NCBI GenBank assembly: GCA_964487845.1 | Contig: CAZASK010000023.1 | Location: 1 to 24,287 of the forward strand | Direction of reading: 5' to 3' | Length of the DNA: 24,287 nucleotides | Source: CAZASK01 sp964487845 | GTDB taxonomy: Bacteria > Chlamydiota > Chlamydiia > Chlamydiales > FEN-1388 | Shown here: piece by piece, positions 9,286 through 17,268 of the stretch | Layout: the number at the start of each line of letters is the position of its first letter | Numbering within the stretch: position 1 is the stretch's first letter | Program-made: the position numbers and the translations under genes | The notes under the pieces: model-generated | What the model was told of the DNA's origin: nothing | The model's input: the letters and a program-made list of their open reading frames with translations, nothing else | Database searches by the model: none

Positions 9286-9553
9286 GCCCCCGATGTTACA
9301 CTATTTTCTATTAGATTTCAAAGAATCTGGTTCAAAGGAAGATGATTTACTTTCTTTCCTTCGAACCAGAATAGAAGCGCCTCAACAGGCTTTATATTTT
9401 AATGATTGCGAACAGATTTTCTGCGTGCTGTTTTATTCGCAATGTTTGCTTTTCTTTTTGGACTTTTTTTCTTCATCTTTTTCTCCCAATTTGTATCCCC
9501 TGTAGATAGGGGAGATTTGGATGTCTTCACCATGGAGAAAAGTGTGAGTTTTG
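9286..9553 (-). other. Structured 268-base leader between mutS and priA operon
   Basis: No gene is supported here. Three hairpins stand out. The largest is at 9326-9370: arms of 15 bases (9326-9340 and 9356-9370) around a 15-base loop, with one A/C mismatch on the plus strand that becomes a G-U pair in minus-strand RNA, so the stem is fully paired in the direction of mutS and priA. A second is at 9496-9513 (TCCCCT/AGGGGA, loop of 6), 41 bases after the mutS stop. A third has arms ATTGCGAA 9405-9412 and TTCGCAAT 9436-9443. None is followed by a clear U-run on the minus strand, so a leader or attenuator role is as likely as simple termination of mutS. Confidence 0.5.
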
Positions 9554-12139
9554 TCAAATTAAATTTTTAATTATATCATTTAGTGTCGTCATTGCTTGTA
9601 GCGGGGTGAGGGTGTTGATATCAAGTGCTCGCAACATTTGCAGTGTGTTGAGCTCTTTTGTTGTGTGCTTACTTGGTAAGAAGAGATCAAGCTGTGGAGG
9701 AGGCAAGCTTTTTTTATTTGCCTGTTGTTCATTTTTTTTCTCAAGCTGCATGAGGAGAGTTTTGGCACGCTTGATCACTGGCTGCGGCAAGCCAGCAAGC
9801 TCAGCGACGTGGATGCCGTAGCTTTTATCTGTCTTTCCTTGGACGATCTTATGTAAAAATCGAATTTGTCCCTCATATTCGCTGACGGCGACAGAGGCGT
9901 TTTTCACTTTTGTATACTCTGTTTCCATCTCTGTAAGCTCATAGTAATGAGTAGCAAAGAGGGTTTTGGCACATTTTGCCTTTTCGGTGACGAGGTATTC
10001 GGCTACAGCCCAGGCAATGGAGATACCGTCATAGGTGCTGGTGCCTCTACCTATCTCATCGAGGATGACGAGGGATCGCGCTGTTGCTTGATGAAGGATG
10101 CTGGCAGTCTCTGTCATCTCCACCATGAAAGTAGACTGTCCTCTTGCTAAGTCATCGCTTGCGCCGATTCTTGAAAAGAGCTTGTCTATGATGCCTATGT
10201 GCGCTCTTTTTGCGGGGATAAATGAGCCTATCTGTGCCATGATGACGAGTAGCGCTATTTGCCTGATATAGGTCGACTTGCCGGCCATATTGGGGCCAGT
10301 GAGAATGATGAGGTTGTGCGATGTGCCATCAAGAAAAAGATCATTGGGGACAAAATGTGAGCCTTGGATGAGCGATTCGATGACAGGGTGCCTACCTCCT
10401 TCGATATCGAGGATAAGGGAGTCGTCCACAACAGGGCGGATGTAGCCAGAGGTTGTGGCGACAGCTGCCAAAGAAAGGAGGGCGTCTACTTGAGCGATCG
10501 CCTGCGCTGTTTTCGTGATGGCGTCTAAATGTGTTGCAATCGACTTTTTCAGCTCTTCAAATAAAGAGAGCTCGAGCTTTTGGATCCGTTCATCGGCTGA
10601 CAAGATGCGGTCTTCAAAGCTCTTGAGCTCGGCAGTAAGATATCTTTCTGCGTTGACGAGTGTTTGCCTTCTCATAAAGGTAGAAGGCATCTTTTCTGCT
10701 TGCACTTTAGACACTTCGATGTAGTAGCCAAACATCCTTGTAAAGCCTACTTTCAAGGTCTTGATGCCAGTTTCTTCGCGCAATTTGTTTTGATAGTCTG
10801 CTAGCCATTCATGACTTGAATGACGGATCATGAAGAGCTCATCGAGCTCTTGGCTGTAGCCTCGCTTGAAGAGGCCTCCTTCGGATGCGCGAAATGGGGG
10901 AGCATCTACTAAAGCACGCTCGAGATGTTCATGCAGCTCAGGGAATGAGGCGATGTCATGTAGGAGCATGCGAAGAAGGTCACTCTTTCGTGTAAAGAGA
11001 GCGGCACGCACATGCGGTATTTGCGCAAGGGCAGAGCGGAGTGCTGCGCAGTCTTTAGGACCAGCACAGCCTGTCTTCAAACGGATAGAAAGTCGCTCCA
11101 GATCTTTGATGGAGCTAAGAGGGTGTTGTAAGAGCTCTTCGTTCATCAACTCTTCGATGGCGTCTTGCCTTTTGCTGATTTTTACAGCTTCGACAAGTGG
11201 ATTTTTGAGCCACTCTCGCAGCATCCTGGAGCCCATCGCTGTGCGGCATCTGTCGAGCAGTGCACATAAGGAGATATTTTTTCTTTTGTCGCTTTCTGTG
11301 TCGATGACTTCTAGGTTGCCAAGCGTTTGCCTATCAAGAAGGAGTGCTTCTCGTGTCGAAAGAGGGTGCACTGTCCTCAGATGATCTACGGGAACATGGC
11401 TATCTTTTAAGTAGCTGATGAGCGCCCCTGCAGAAGCTATAGCAGCTGGCATTGCTTTTAGTCCAAAGCCATCAAGAGAGTGTACTTTGCAATGCCTTTT
11501 CAAAGCTTCTTCGGCTGTGCTGTAGTCAAAGCGCCAGCTCTCTTCAAGACGCACTTTCAATGACAAGGAGAGGGTAAGGTCGTGAAAGAGAGCGCTGTTG
11601 TCGTCATGGATCTTTTTCGAGCAGATGATCTCTTTAGGCGCTTCTTTGAAGAGCTCGCTCATGAGCTCGCGCTTTTCCTTCGTCTCGAAGGTAGCGAAAG
11701 TCCCTGTCGTGACATCTATGAGACTGAGTCCGAAGGTGTTGTTATAAAAAGAGAGGGCGGCGATGAAGTTTGGCTGCTTTTCATTGATGAGGGGGGACGC
11801 GATGACAGTCCCTGATGAGGCGATGCGTACTATTTTTCTTTTGACGAGCCCTTTTGTTGTCTTTGGGTCTTCGATTTGCTCTGCTATAGCTACTTTATGC
11901 CCGCGCATGACGAGGCGGTCGATATATCCTTCGCTTGTATGCCATGGCACACCGCACATGCGGATACCCTGGCGTTCGGTGAGGGTGAGGTCGAGTTCTT
12001 CTGCGATGATAGCCGCATCTTCGTGAAAAGCTTCATAAAAGTCTCCGAGACGAAAAAATAAGAGGGCCTCTTTTGCTTCTTCTTTACACTCGTTCCACTG
12101 AGCCATCATGGGGGTAAGCGGGGTGGTATCCGTAGTCAC
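9554..12139 (-). CDS. mutS: DNA mismatch repair ATPase MutS
   Basis: MutS binds mismatches and small loops as a dimer and recruits MutL. The 861-aa product has the mismatch-reading FYE motif at 34-36 (GDFYEAF), the connector and lever regions, and the ABC-type ATPase: Walker A GPNMAGKST 615-623, the RGQSTFMVEM signature near 666, Walker B LVILDEIGRGTSTYDG near 690-705 and the H-loop FATHYYEL (His731). The C-terminal linker holds QLDLF at 816-820, which matches the beta-clamp binding consensus, followed by a short helical dimerisation tail. The start is GTG at 12139, chosen because AAGGAG lies 9 bases upstream; two ATGs at residues 11 and 12 lack such a site. It heads the DNA maintenance genes on this strand and is divergent from the RasGEF gene. 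Confidence 0.97.
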   Translation of the reverse strand: MTTDTTPLTPMMAQWNECKEEAKEALLFFRLGDFYEAFHEDAAIIAEELDLTLTERQGIRMCGVPWHTSEGYIDRLVMRGHKVAIAEQIEDPKTTKGLVKRKIVRIASSGTVIASPLINEKQPNFIAALSFYNNTFGLSLIDVTTGTFATFETKEKRELMSELFKEAPKEIICSKKIHDDNSALFHDLTLSLSLKVRLEESWRFDYSTAEEALKRHCKVHSLDGFGLKAMPAAIASAGALISYLKDSHVPVDHLRTVHPLSTREALLLDRQTLGNLEVIDTESDKRKNISLCALLDRCRTAMGSRMLREWLKNPLVEAVKISKRQDAIEELMNEELLQHPLSSIKDLERLSIRLKTGCAGPKDCAALRSALAQIPHVRAALFTRKSDLLRMLLHDIASFPELHEHLERALVDAPPFRASEGGLFKRGYSQELDELFMIRHSSHEWLADYQNKLREETGIKTLKVGFTRMFGYYIEVSKVQAEKMPSTFMRRQTLVNAERYLTAELKSFEDRILSADERIQKLELSLFEELKKSIATHLDAITKTAQAIAQVDALLSLAAVATTSGYIRPVVDDSLILDIEGGRHPVIESLIQGSHFVPNDLFLDGTSHNLIILTGPNMAGKSTYIRQIALLVIMAQIGSFIPAKRAHIGIIDKLFSRIGASDDLARGQSTFMVEMTETASILHQATARSLVILDEIGRGTSTYDGISIAWAVAEYLVTEKAKCAKTLFATHYYELTEMETEYTKVKNASVAVSEYEGQIRFLHKIVQGKTDKSYGIHVAELAGLPQPVIKRAKTLLMQLEKKNEQQANKKSLPPPQLDLFLPSKHTTKELNTLQMLRALDINTLTPLQAMTTLNDIIKNLI

Positions 12140-12148
12140 GCTATTTCT

Positions 12149-12154
12149 CTCCTT
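12149..12154 (-). promoter_or_regulatory. Shine-Dalgarno deciding GTG start of mutS
   Basis: On the minus strand AAGGAG stands 9 bases before the GTG at 12139. It supports the GTG over the internal ATG pair ten codons later. Confidence 0.75.
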
Positions 12155-12228
12155 ATATAAATTGCGTAGATTGTAGCGGTTTTGGAGAAATTCCTGAAAT
12201 GACTGATTTTTTTCATCAACTTAAATCT

Positions 12229-12256
12229 TTGAAAACATGTATATCAAGAATAAATT
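12229..12256 (+). promoter_or_regulatory. Putative promoter of RasGEF-like gene
   Basis: TTGAAA at 12229-12234 (5 of 6 to TTGACA) and TAAATT at 12251-12256 (4 of 6) are 16 bases apart. Initiation would fall near 12263, giving a leader of about 20 bases that contains AGGA at 12274-12277, 6 bases before the ATG. The geometry is coherent, but the region is AT-rich and the match could be fortuitous. Confidence 0.45.
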
Positions 12257-12283
12257 ATCACAAAAAGATGTGTAGGAAAAGAT

Positions 12284-15200
12284 ATGTCTACTATAGGGCC
12301 AAATGTTCCTCAATCAAATCCTCAGTTAAATCAACCACAGGCCAATCCGCAATTTCTGAAAATTGGCGATAAGACGTTTCGTCTGCGTATTGGAGGTGAG
12401 GTAATCACTGACCCTGTTCTTGTGGCTAAGATGCAGAAGTTGATTGATAAGGTAGGTGTAGGCAATCAGTCATTATCGGCGCATATTAAGAGCTTAGGAG
12501 AGCAGCATAGGGTGTCGCAAGGTAGCACAGGATCGCCTGTGAAAATTCATTTTGATCAAAATGGTCCTCATATCGAGCATGCAGGAGGAAAAACAGCATT
12601 AAAGCTGAGCGAACAAAAATATGCAAATAGCCCAGAAGATATCAATAAAGCTCGCCTTGAGATGAAGGTGCAAGAATTTAAATCACAAGCTGTTTTTTTT
12701 CGTAAGTATGGTACTCATCTACAAAATCAAAATAATCTTACAGAGGCCAATACGAGCTTAAAAGAGGCACTCAGAAAAGTAGGATTCGAATGGCCTCCAG
12801 GGAAAGCGATATTGAATTCAGGAGGCATTCTTACTAAAGAAGCAAAGCAACTTACCACGAAAAATGTGGGGAGTAATTCCGAACCATCCGAGGGTAGGCT
12901 GACTGCAGATCAGATACGGTTTTTAGATGGCTATCATGCGGATATGCCAGATGGCTTGGCAAAGGATGCCATCAAGCTGATTTTAGAAAGAGCCCAGAAT
13001 CAAGAAAAATTAGAGAAGATGAGTGCTCCACCAATTGAAATGGAAGAGGTATCGCCTTCTCAGCAGGTTGAAATGGAAGAGGTGAAGCTTCCTCCCCAAC
13101 TGCCTCCTAAACCAGAGCATTTGAAGCAAAAAAACTTTTCCCAGCAAGAGGTGGTGGAGCAAAAACCTACGGAAAAGCCTCCAGTACCACCAAAACCGAA
13201 CACTCCGCTGAAACCACCGAAAAATCCACAGTCTCTAAGTTTTTCAAAGCCTCCTTTGATACAAACAGAACGAAAGCCTCCACAGCCAACACAGCAGTTG
13301 ACCGCCGAGTTTACAGAGGGTAAAAAAAAGCCTTCTTATCAAACAAGCACCTCTGCTAAGCCTCTATTTACACCAAAATTTAGCATTCAAAAGCCGTCCA
13401 CGATATCAAATCAACCTCCTCAAACAGAGCAGCCAGTAAAACGGGAATTTCCGAAAAAAGATTTACCCCCGATTCCTCAAAAAAGGGATTCTGTGCCTTC
13501 AAATAATCAACCATTTCCTCAAATAGAGGAGACTTCCGTTCAACCTTCTCCGACAAGTGAGTCGCCAGGGATTGAAAAGGGGGCGCAGCCTATTGACACA
13601 GAGTCTTTTGAAATTCTGGAGCAACCTCCCACTCCCCAGGAGATGGAGGAAATGGTTTCGTTGCAGGAGAACATTTTAACTAAACAAACAGAGCGTCCTG
13701 AGATGCCCTCAGCCAGCACTCCTTCCGCACCCCTACAGGAGAGGGAGAATGATGAGATAAATGCAGAGAATAATGTAAAGAAGCTAAAAGACGTGAATCA
13801 GCATCTAGAGCGGGTAGAAAATGAACAGCTGACGCCAAACAAGCTCCAAGTTCCATCGAATTTGCCACCTCCACCTACTATTCCCAAATCTCCTTCGACG
13901 ATACTACAAGACATGCCGGACGTTTTACCTAGTAGTGTGATTGAGAATAAATCAAAAGCATTAAATGAATCGAAAGAAAAGTTGAACAAAATTAAAGAAG
14001 AACATACTGAATTTGTTTTTCCAGATGATTTTGAGATTTGCAAAAGTGGTACTGATGAGGAATGTAAAGCATTGGCAAAGAGATTGTCTCAGCTCACCAA
14101 TTTAACAACCAAACAGCAAGACATGCTGAAGCAGATCGGCATAAAAGAAACAATAGAGGGAAGCGATAGGGAAAATTTAGAGAAATTGCTTGCGTTAGGG
14201 AAGCGAGTGGGCGATGACACTATAGGAGGATATAGAGAACAATTGAAGATTGTCAAGAGTCAAACAGAAGAATTGAAGAATCTTAAGGAGAAGCAGTCTG
14301 ATCTGAGTATCAAGATGAAGAAAACAATAGAAAAAACCAATATGGGGCAGAAGGAATTAGAGACTACAAAACAACAGCAAGCTGAACTTGAAAAGCTGAA
14401 TAAGCTGTCAGGTGAGGAGTTGAAAAAGGATATTTCCCAACTGAACACATCAGAAAGATCAGCACTATTAAGACGTCTAAAAGCCAATAATGAAGTGCCA
14501 ATGACAGAGGAGAAAAGAAAAGAAGTAATACAGAGTATCGAGGATGTTCAATCAGGGAAAAGAACAGAACATGCTGTACAGAAACTGATGGAAGGAGATA
14601 CGCAAATAAGTAAAGATCTTTGTTTTTCTGTTAGGCCTTTACTCAGTCCTAAGACGTTATTTAATGAAATTGTAAAGCAATTGAAGAGTGAAAAGATAGA
14701 TCAAAAGCACAAAGAAAATTTAAATAAATTTATAAAGGACTGGGCCGAGAAAAATAGTGAGACAAAGGATTACAAGGATGTTCAAGAAATCTTGTCAAGG
14801 GCTGATGTGAAGTTGGAAGTGGTTTCGAAGAAAGAATTGAAAGTCTTCACAGAGGCAGGGAATCAGACAATAGATGATATTAGCAAGGAGTTGAAAAAAT
14901 CGCGTCTGGGTAACGAAAAAAGATATAACGAAACTGTACAAAATATTACAAATGACCTGCTGCATGCTACTTCTTTTCTCTACGGGCAGTTATCTGAGGA
15001 TTCATTTTCTCCAAAATGGGGAGATACTCAATCGCCTGAATTTCAAAAGATAGCACAATTCAGCAGTAAACTAGGACAATTTGTACAGAAGGCTATTCTT
15101 TCATTTGATACTGAGGAATCTATTCGGCGAGGAATCAAATTTTATATTAATCTGGCTGAGAATTCCTTGAAAAAAGGGAATATGCTTGTGACGCAGGCAA

Positions 15201-16174
15201 TCAATGGGGCTTTGAACAGTCCTGTTATACAAGAATTTTGTAAAGAATGTGGTATTGATAAGGACAGTGATTATACTCGAAAACTTGAACAACTCAATGC
15301 TGTTGTGGGAATAGGAGAAAAACGTGTGCAGCAAATGGAGCAAACACTTCAAGACAAGCAAGTGCGATTGCCGCATCCTTTCGGTTTACAGCAATCGATC
15401 ATACAGCGTATGGAAAAATTAAGTAATCAGCCACAATCTACTACAAATGATGAAGAGTTAAATTTTAACGCGCTTCATGATCTGGGACAAGTTTCTGAAA
15501 AATTTACTAGATTGATTAAAGTGCCTAATTCGTCTGAAAAGCAAACAACGAATATAGTTTTAACAATTATGAAAGAAACTATTACAGATTCTCAGTTAGA
15601 TTTGGACAAAGATCTTCGCCTCGAAACGCTGAGTTTTAATGCGTTAGATGAAAAGCAGCGTGCAAAAGCTGATAAGTTAAGTAACGGTGAGTTAGGGTCA
15701 ACGCAGCAGAAGCCAGTATTAGAATATCTCGTTAGAAAAACAAAAAGTGAGCGAACTCAAGTGCTGCACAATGAAAAGCCGATATTGGCAGACATGAAGC
15801 AAAACAAGAATATGATTCGAGACTATGTGGTCCAACAGCTCGTTAAAACTGCACAGGAGCAGGGATTTCAGACACAATCAAAAGATTCTGATGTAATTCT
15901 TGGCGAGTTGATAAAATGGGTGGCTCAAGATCTTGAAGCGAGAAAAGATTTGAAAGAGGCCGCGTCATTTGCTGGAAAAATTACAGGAATGGACGGCTCA
16001 TCAACAACTCCTTCTGAAATGAAGGAAATGATGCAGTTTTTATCGAAGTATGAGGGACAAGAGGTCAAGTCATTTAAGGAGAGCATAGAGAAGCTTATTC
16101 CGCTGCGCGAGAAAACAAAGAGGGCTACTGATGCAAATACAAAATGGAAAGAGATGTTGAAGGAAGCAAAATAG
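12284..16174 (+). CDS. Pro-rich, coiled-coil RasGEF-domain protein, likely effector
   Basis: Architecture of the 1296-aa product: residues 1-245, unknown and soluble, with a Ser/Asn/Pro/Gln-rich N-terminus and no signal peptide; 248-550, Pro-rich with PxxPxK matches at 271, 299, 305, 308 and 395; 555-740, charged helical, probably coiled coil; 758-845, a REM (RasGEF_N)-like segment with FSVRPLLSPKTLFNEIVKQL aligning to the family's TYRSF..P.ELL pattern and NLNKFIKDW to its conserved L..W; about 865-1085, a CDC25 RasGEF-like segment. Key CDC25 matches are SFLYGQLSEDSFSPKW (SOS-type S.LY....E......W), RRGIKFYINLAE, QAINGALNSPVI (the LNS motif, 977-979) and LPHPFGLQQSII (the CVPFLG.YL region). 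The tail 1086-1296 is helical and unassigned. RasGEFs swap GDP for GTP on Ras-like GTPases, which points to a host target; delivery by type III secretion is inferred. By hand, Lys929 sits where active RasGEFs have Asn. The start has AGGA 6 bases upstream. Composition is AT-richer than in the neighbours. Confidence 0.8.
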   Translation: MSTIGPNVPQSNPQLNQPQANPQFLKIGDKTFRLRIGGEVITDPVLVAKMQKLIDKVGVGNQSLSAHIKSLGEQHRVSQGSTGSPVKIHFDQNGPHIEHAGGKTALKLSEQKYANSPEDINKARLEMKVQEFKSQAVFFRKYGTHLQNQNNLTEANTSLKEALRKVGFEWPPGKAILNSGGILTKEAKQLTTKNVGSNSEPSEGRLTADQIRFLDGYHADMPDGLAKDAIKLILERAQNQEKLEKMSAPPIEMEEVSPSQQVEMEEVKLPPQLPPKPEHLKQKNFSQQEVVEQKPTEKPPVPPKPNTPLKPPKNPQSLSFSKPPLIQTERKPPQPTQQLTAEFTEGKKKPSYQTSTSAKPLFTPKFSIQKPSTISNQPPQTEQPVKREFPKKDLPPIPQKRDSVPSNNQPFPQIEETSVQPSPTSESPGIEKGAQPIDTESFEILEQPPTPQEMEEMVSLQENILTKQTERPEMPSASTPSAPLQERENDEINAENNVKKLKDVNQHLERVENEQLTPNKLQVPSNLPPPPTIPKSPSTILQDMPDVLPSSVIENKSKALNESKEKLNKIKEEHTEFVFPDDFEICKSGTDEECKALAKRLSQLTNLTTKQQDMLKQIGIKETIEGSDRENLEKLLALGKRVGDDTIGGYREQLKIVKSQTEELKNLKEKQSDLSIKMKKTIEKTNMGQKELETTKQQQAELEKLNKLSGEELKKDISQLNTSERSALLRRLKANNEVPMTEEKRKEVIQSIEDVQSGKRTEHAVQKLMEGDTQISKDLCFSVRPLLSPKTLFNEIVKQLKSEKIDQKHKENLNKFIKDWAEKNSETKDYKDVQEILSRADVKLEVVSKKELKVFTEAGNQTIDDISKELKKSRLGNEKRYNETVQNITNDLLHATSFLYGQLSEDSFSPKWGDTQSPEFQKIAQFSSKLGQFVQKAILSFDTEESIRRGIKFYINLAENSLKKGNMLVTQAINGALNSPVIQEFCKECGIDKDSDYTRKLEQLNAVVGIGEKRVQQMEQTLQDKQVRLPHPFGLQQSIIQRMEKLSNQPQSTTNDEELNFNALHDLGQVSEKFTRLIKVPNSSEKQTTNIVLTIMKETITDSQLDLDKDLRLETLSFNALDEKQRAKADKLSNGELGSTQQKPVLEYLVRKTKSERTQVLHNEKPILADMKQNKNMIRDYVVQQLVKTAQEQGFQTQSKDSDVILGELIKWVAQDLEARKDLKEAASFAGKITGMDGSSTTPSEMKEMMQFLSKYEGQEVKSFKESIEKLIPLREKTKRATDANTKWKEMLKEAK

Positions 16175-16198
16175 TAAAGAGAACACTCCTTTGCTTCC
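16162..16198. terminator. Stem-loop between converging genes, stop codon in loop
   Basis: GGAAGCAAA (16162-16170) and TTTGCTTCC (16190-16198) form a perfect 9-base stem. The TAG stop of the RasGEF-like gene (16172-16174) lies in the 19-base loop. It sits between two converging genes and could end transcription from both sides, but there is no clean T-run on either strand, so the assignment is tentative. Confidence 0.45.
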
Positions 16199-16205
16199 CC
16201 AGGGT

Positions 16206-17102
16206 TTACTTCATTTTGTGGTGTCTGATGCGAGCTGGGGGAATATTCCAGACAACGTCTGTCGTGTGGTCTTGGTGTTTTTCATAAAAATTCTTTTTCA
16301 GCAGGTCAATTTCTTCGAGGCGGCTCTGTTCTTGTGTGTTTGAAAAAGTGTGCGCAATCTTTTTAATGAATGGGTATTCGAAATAAGAGAGTGTGGCGTC
16401 TGGAGCGCTGAGTTCTTCAAATTTCTGAAATACCTTGTCCACCATGGCACTTTCGAAGGTGTTGAGTGGCAGCCCTGATATGATGTAGTCATATTTCGTC
16501 TTCTCATGATCGAGGATAGAGCGGTGAAAAACCTTGACATTCGGAAGATGTTTGTAGCGTTCGGTGAGAATATTGCAGAATTTTTCGTTGTATTCTACGA
16601 GGTGAAGCGTGTCTTCGGGATTCATGCGCTTGATGATGCGGTCAGTAAATCCATCCGTTCCAGGCCCTACCTCGAGCAGCATACGTGGTGCGCAGTTTTC
16701 GTCATTTGGGATTGGACGCACGATAGCTTTTGCTAGGGCTCCAGAGCTCGGCAAGATAGAGCCTACGACAGTAGGATGCTGCAAAAATTCCAAGAAAAAG
16801 GAACATGCAGACTGGATTTTTTCGCATAATGAACGCGCAGGCACTGTCATCTTATTTTCACAGCGAAGCACTTTTCGATAAATAGAGCGGTCTTTGAGAT
16901 AGGGGCTGATTGCCGCATGATCAGAGTTGTCTACCCAGTTATACACCATGTCCTCATTGACCCAAACGCCCTTCCAGATGTAGTGCTGGAGACGATGCGC
17001 TTGAGACACTATCTGCGAAAAAAAGTCATTTTTTTTATGGAAGAAATCTTGTATTTGTTCAGCATTGTTAATGCGAAAGTATTCTTGGATAGATGTTGTC
17101 AT
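16206..17102 (-). CDS. SAM-dependent methyltransferase, PmtA/KsgA-like
   Basis: This 298-aa protein has a class I methyltransferase core in its second half: motif I LEVGPGTDG at 143-151 for SAM binding, an acidic residue in LVEYNE (Glu170) for the ribose, and IISGLPLNTF at 207-216 as motif IV. FLQHPTVVGSILPSSGALAKAI (106-127) ahead of motif I is the arrangement seen in PmtA-type phospholipid N-methyltransferases and their KsgA-like relatives, so a membrane lipid or a small molecule is a more likely substrate than DNA. Residues 1-100 form a helical N-terminal extension, rich in aromatic residues (YIWKGVWVNED), that I cannot assign. The ATG is preceded by GAGG with a 7-base gap. It converges on the RasGEF gene and is divergent from the Inc-like gene. 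Confidence 0.75.
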   Translation of the reverse strand: MTTSIQEYFRINNAEQIQDFFHKKNDFFSQIVSQAHRLQHYIWKGVWVNEDMVYNWVDNSDHAAISPYLKDRSIYRKVLRCENKMTVPARSLCEKIQSACSFFLEFLQHPTVVGSILPSSGALAKAIVRPIPNDENCAPRMLLEVGPGTDGFTDRIIKRMNPEDTLHLVEYNEKFCNILTERYKHLPNVKVFHRSILDHEKTKYDYIISGLPLNTFESAMVDKVFQKFEELSAPDATLSYFEYPFIKKIAHTFSNTQEQSRLEEIDLLKKNFYEKHQDHTTDVVWNIPPARIRHHKMK

Positions 17103-17178
17103 TATTTAGCCTCGTTTATTTTTAATATGAAGAGGATAGTATGAAACTTATTAGATGACGTCAATTTAAATAAAATAA

Positions 17179-17206
17179 TTGATTGATCGACTGTCAGTAA
17201 TAAAAT
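17179..17206 (+). promoter_or_regulatory. Putative promoter of Inc-like gene
   Basis: TTGATT (17179-17184) and TAAAAT (17201-17206; 5 of 6 to TATAAT) are 16 bases apart. Transcription would start near 17213 and run about 55 bases to the ATG. A second -10-like TATAAG lies at 17235-17240 without a matching -35. The divergent methyltransferase gene shares this 166-base intergenic region. Confidence 0.4.
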
Positions 17207-17253
17207 TTACATAGCATTCATAGAGGAAAAAAAATATAAGATCAGTGCCAATT

Positions 17254-17260
17254 AAGGAGG
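17254..17260 (+). promoter_or_regulatory. Strong Shine-Dalgarno deciding ATG start
   Basis: AAGGAGG lies 8 bases before the ATG at 17269. It sits inside any reading that would begin at the upstream GTG at 17245, which rules that start out. Confidence 0.85.
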
Positions 17261-17268
17261 GCAAAAGT

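Noticed and set aside
9284..9505. 73-codon + strand frame between mutS and the priA operon
   Set aside because: Its ATG overlaps the opposite start codon, it has no Shine-Dalgarno, its end is a Phe/Ser-rich low-complexity run from T-rich DNA, and it spans two strong hairpins.
10866..11384. 172-codon + strand frame inside mutS
   Set aside because: It is antisense to conserved MutS sequence, with a Ser/Arg/Cys-rich product typical of a shadow frame.
13035..13083. Two exact 16-base copies (coding EMEEV) 33 bases apart
   Set aside because: It is a short internal duplication in low-complexity coding sequence, too small to be a domain repeat.
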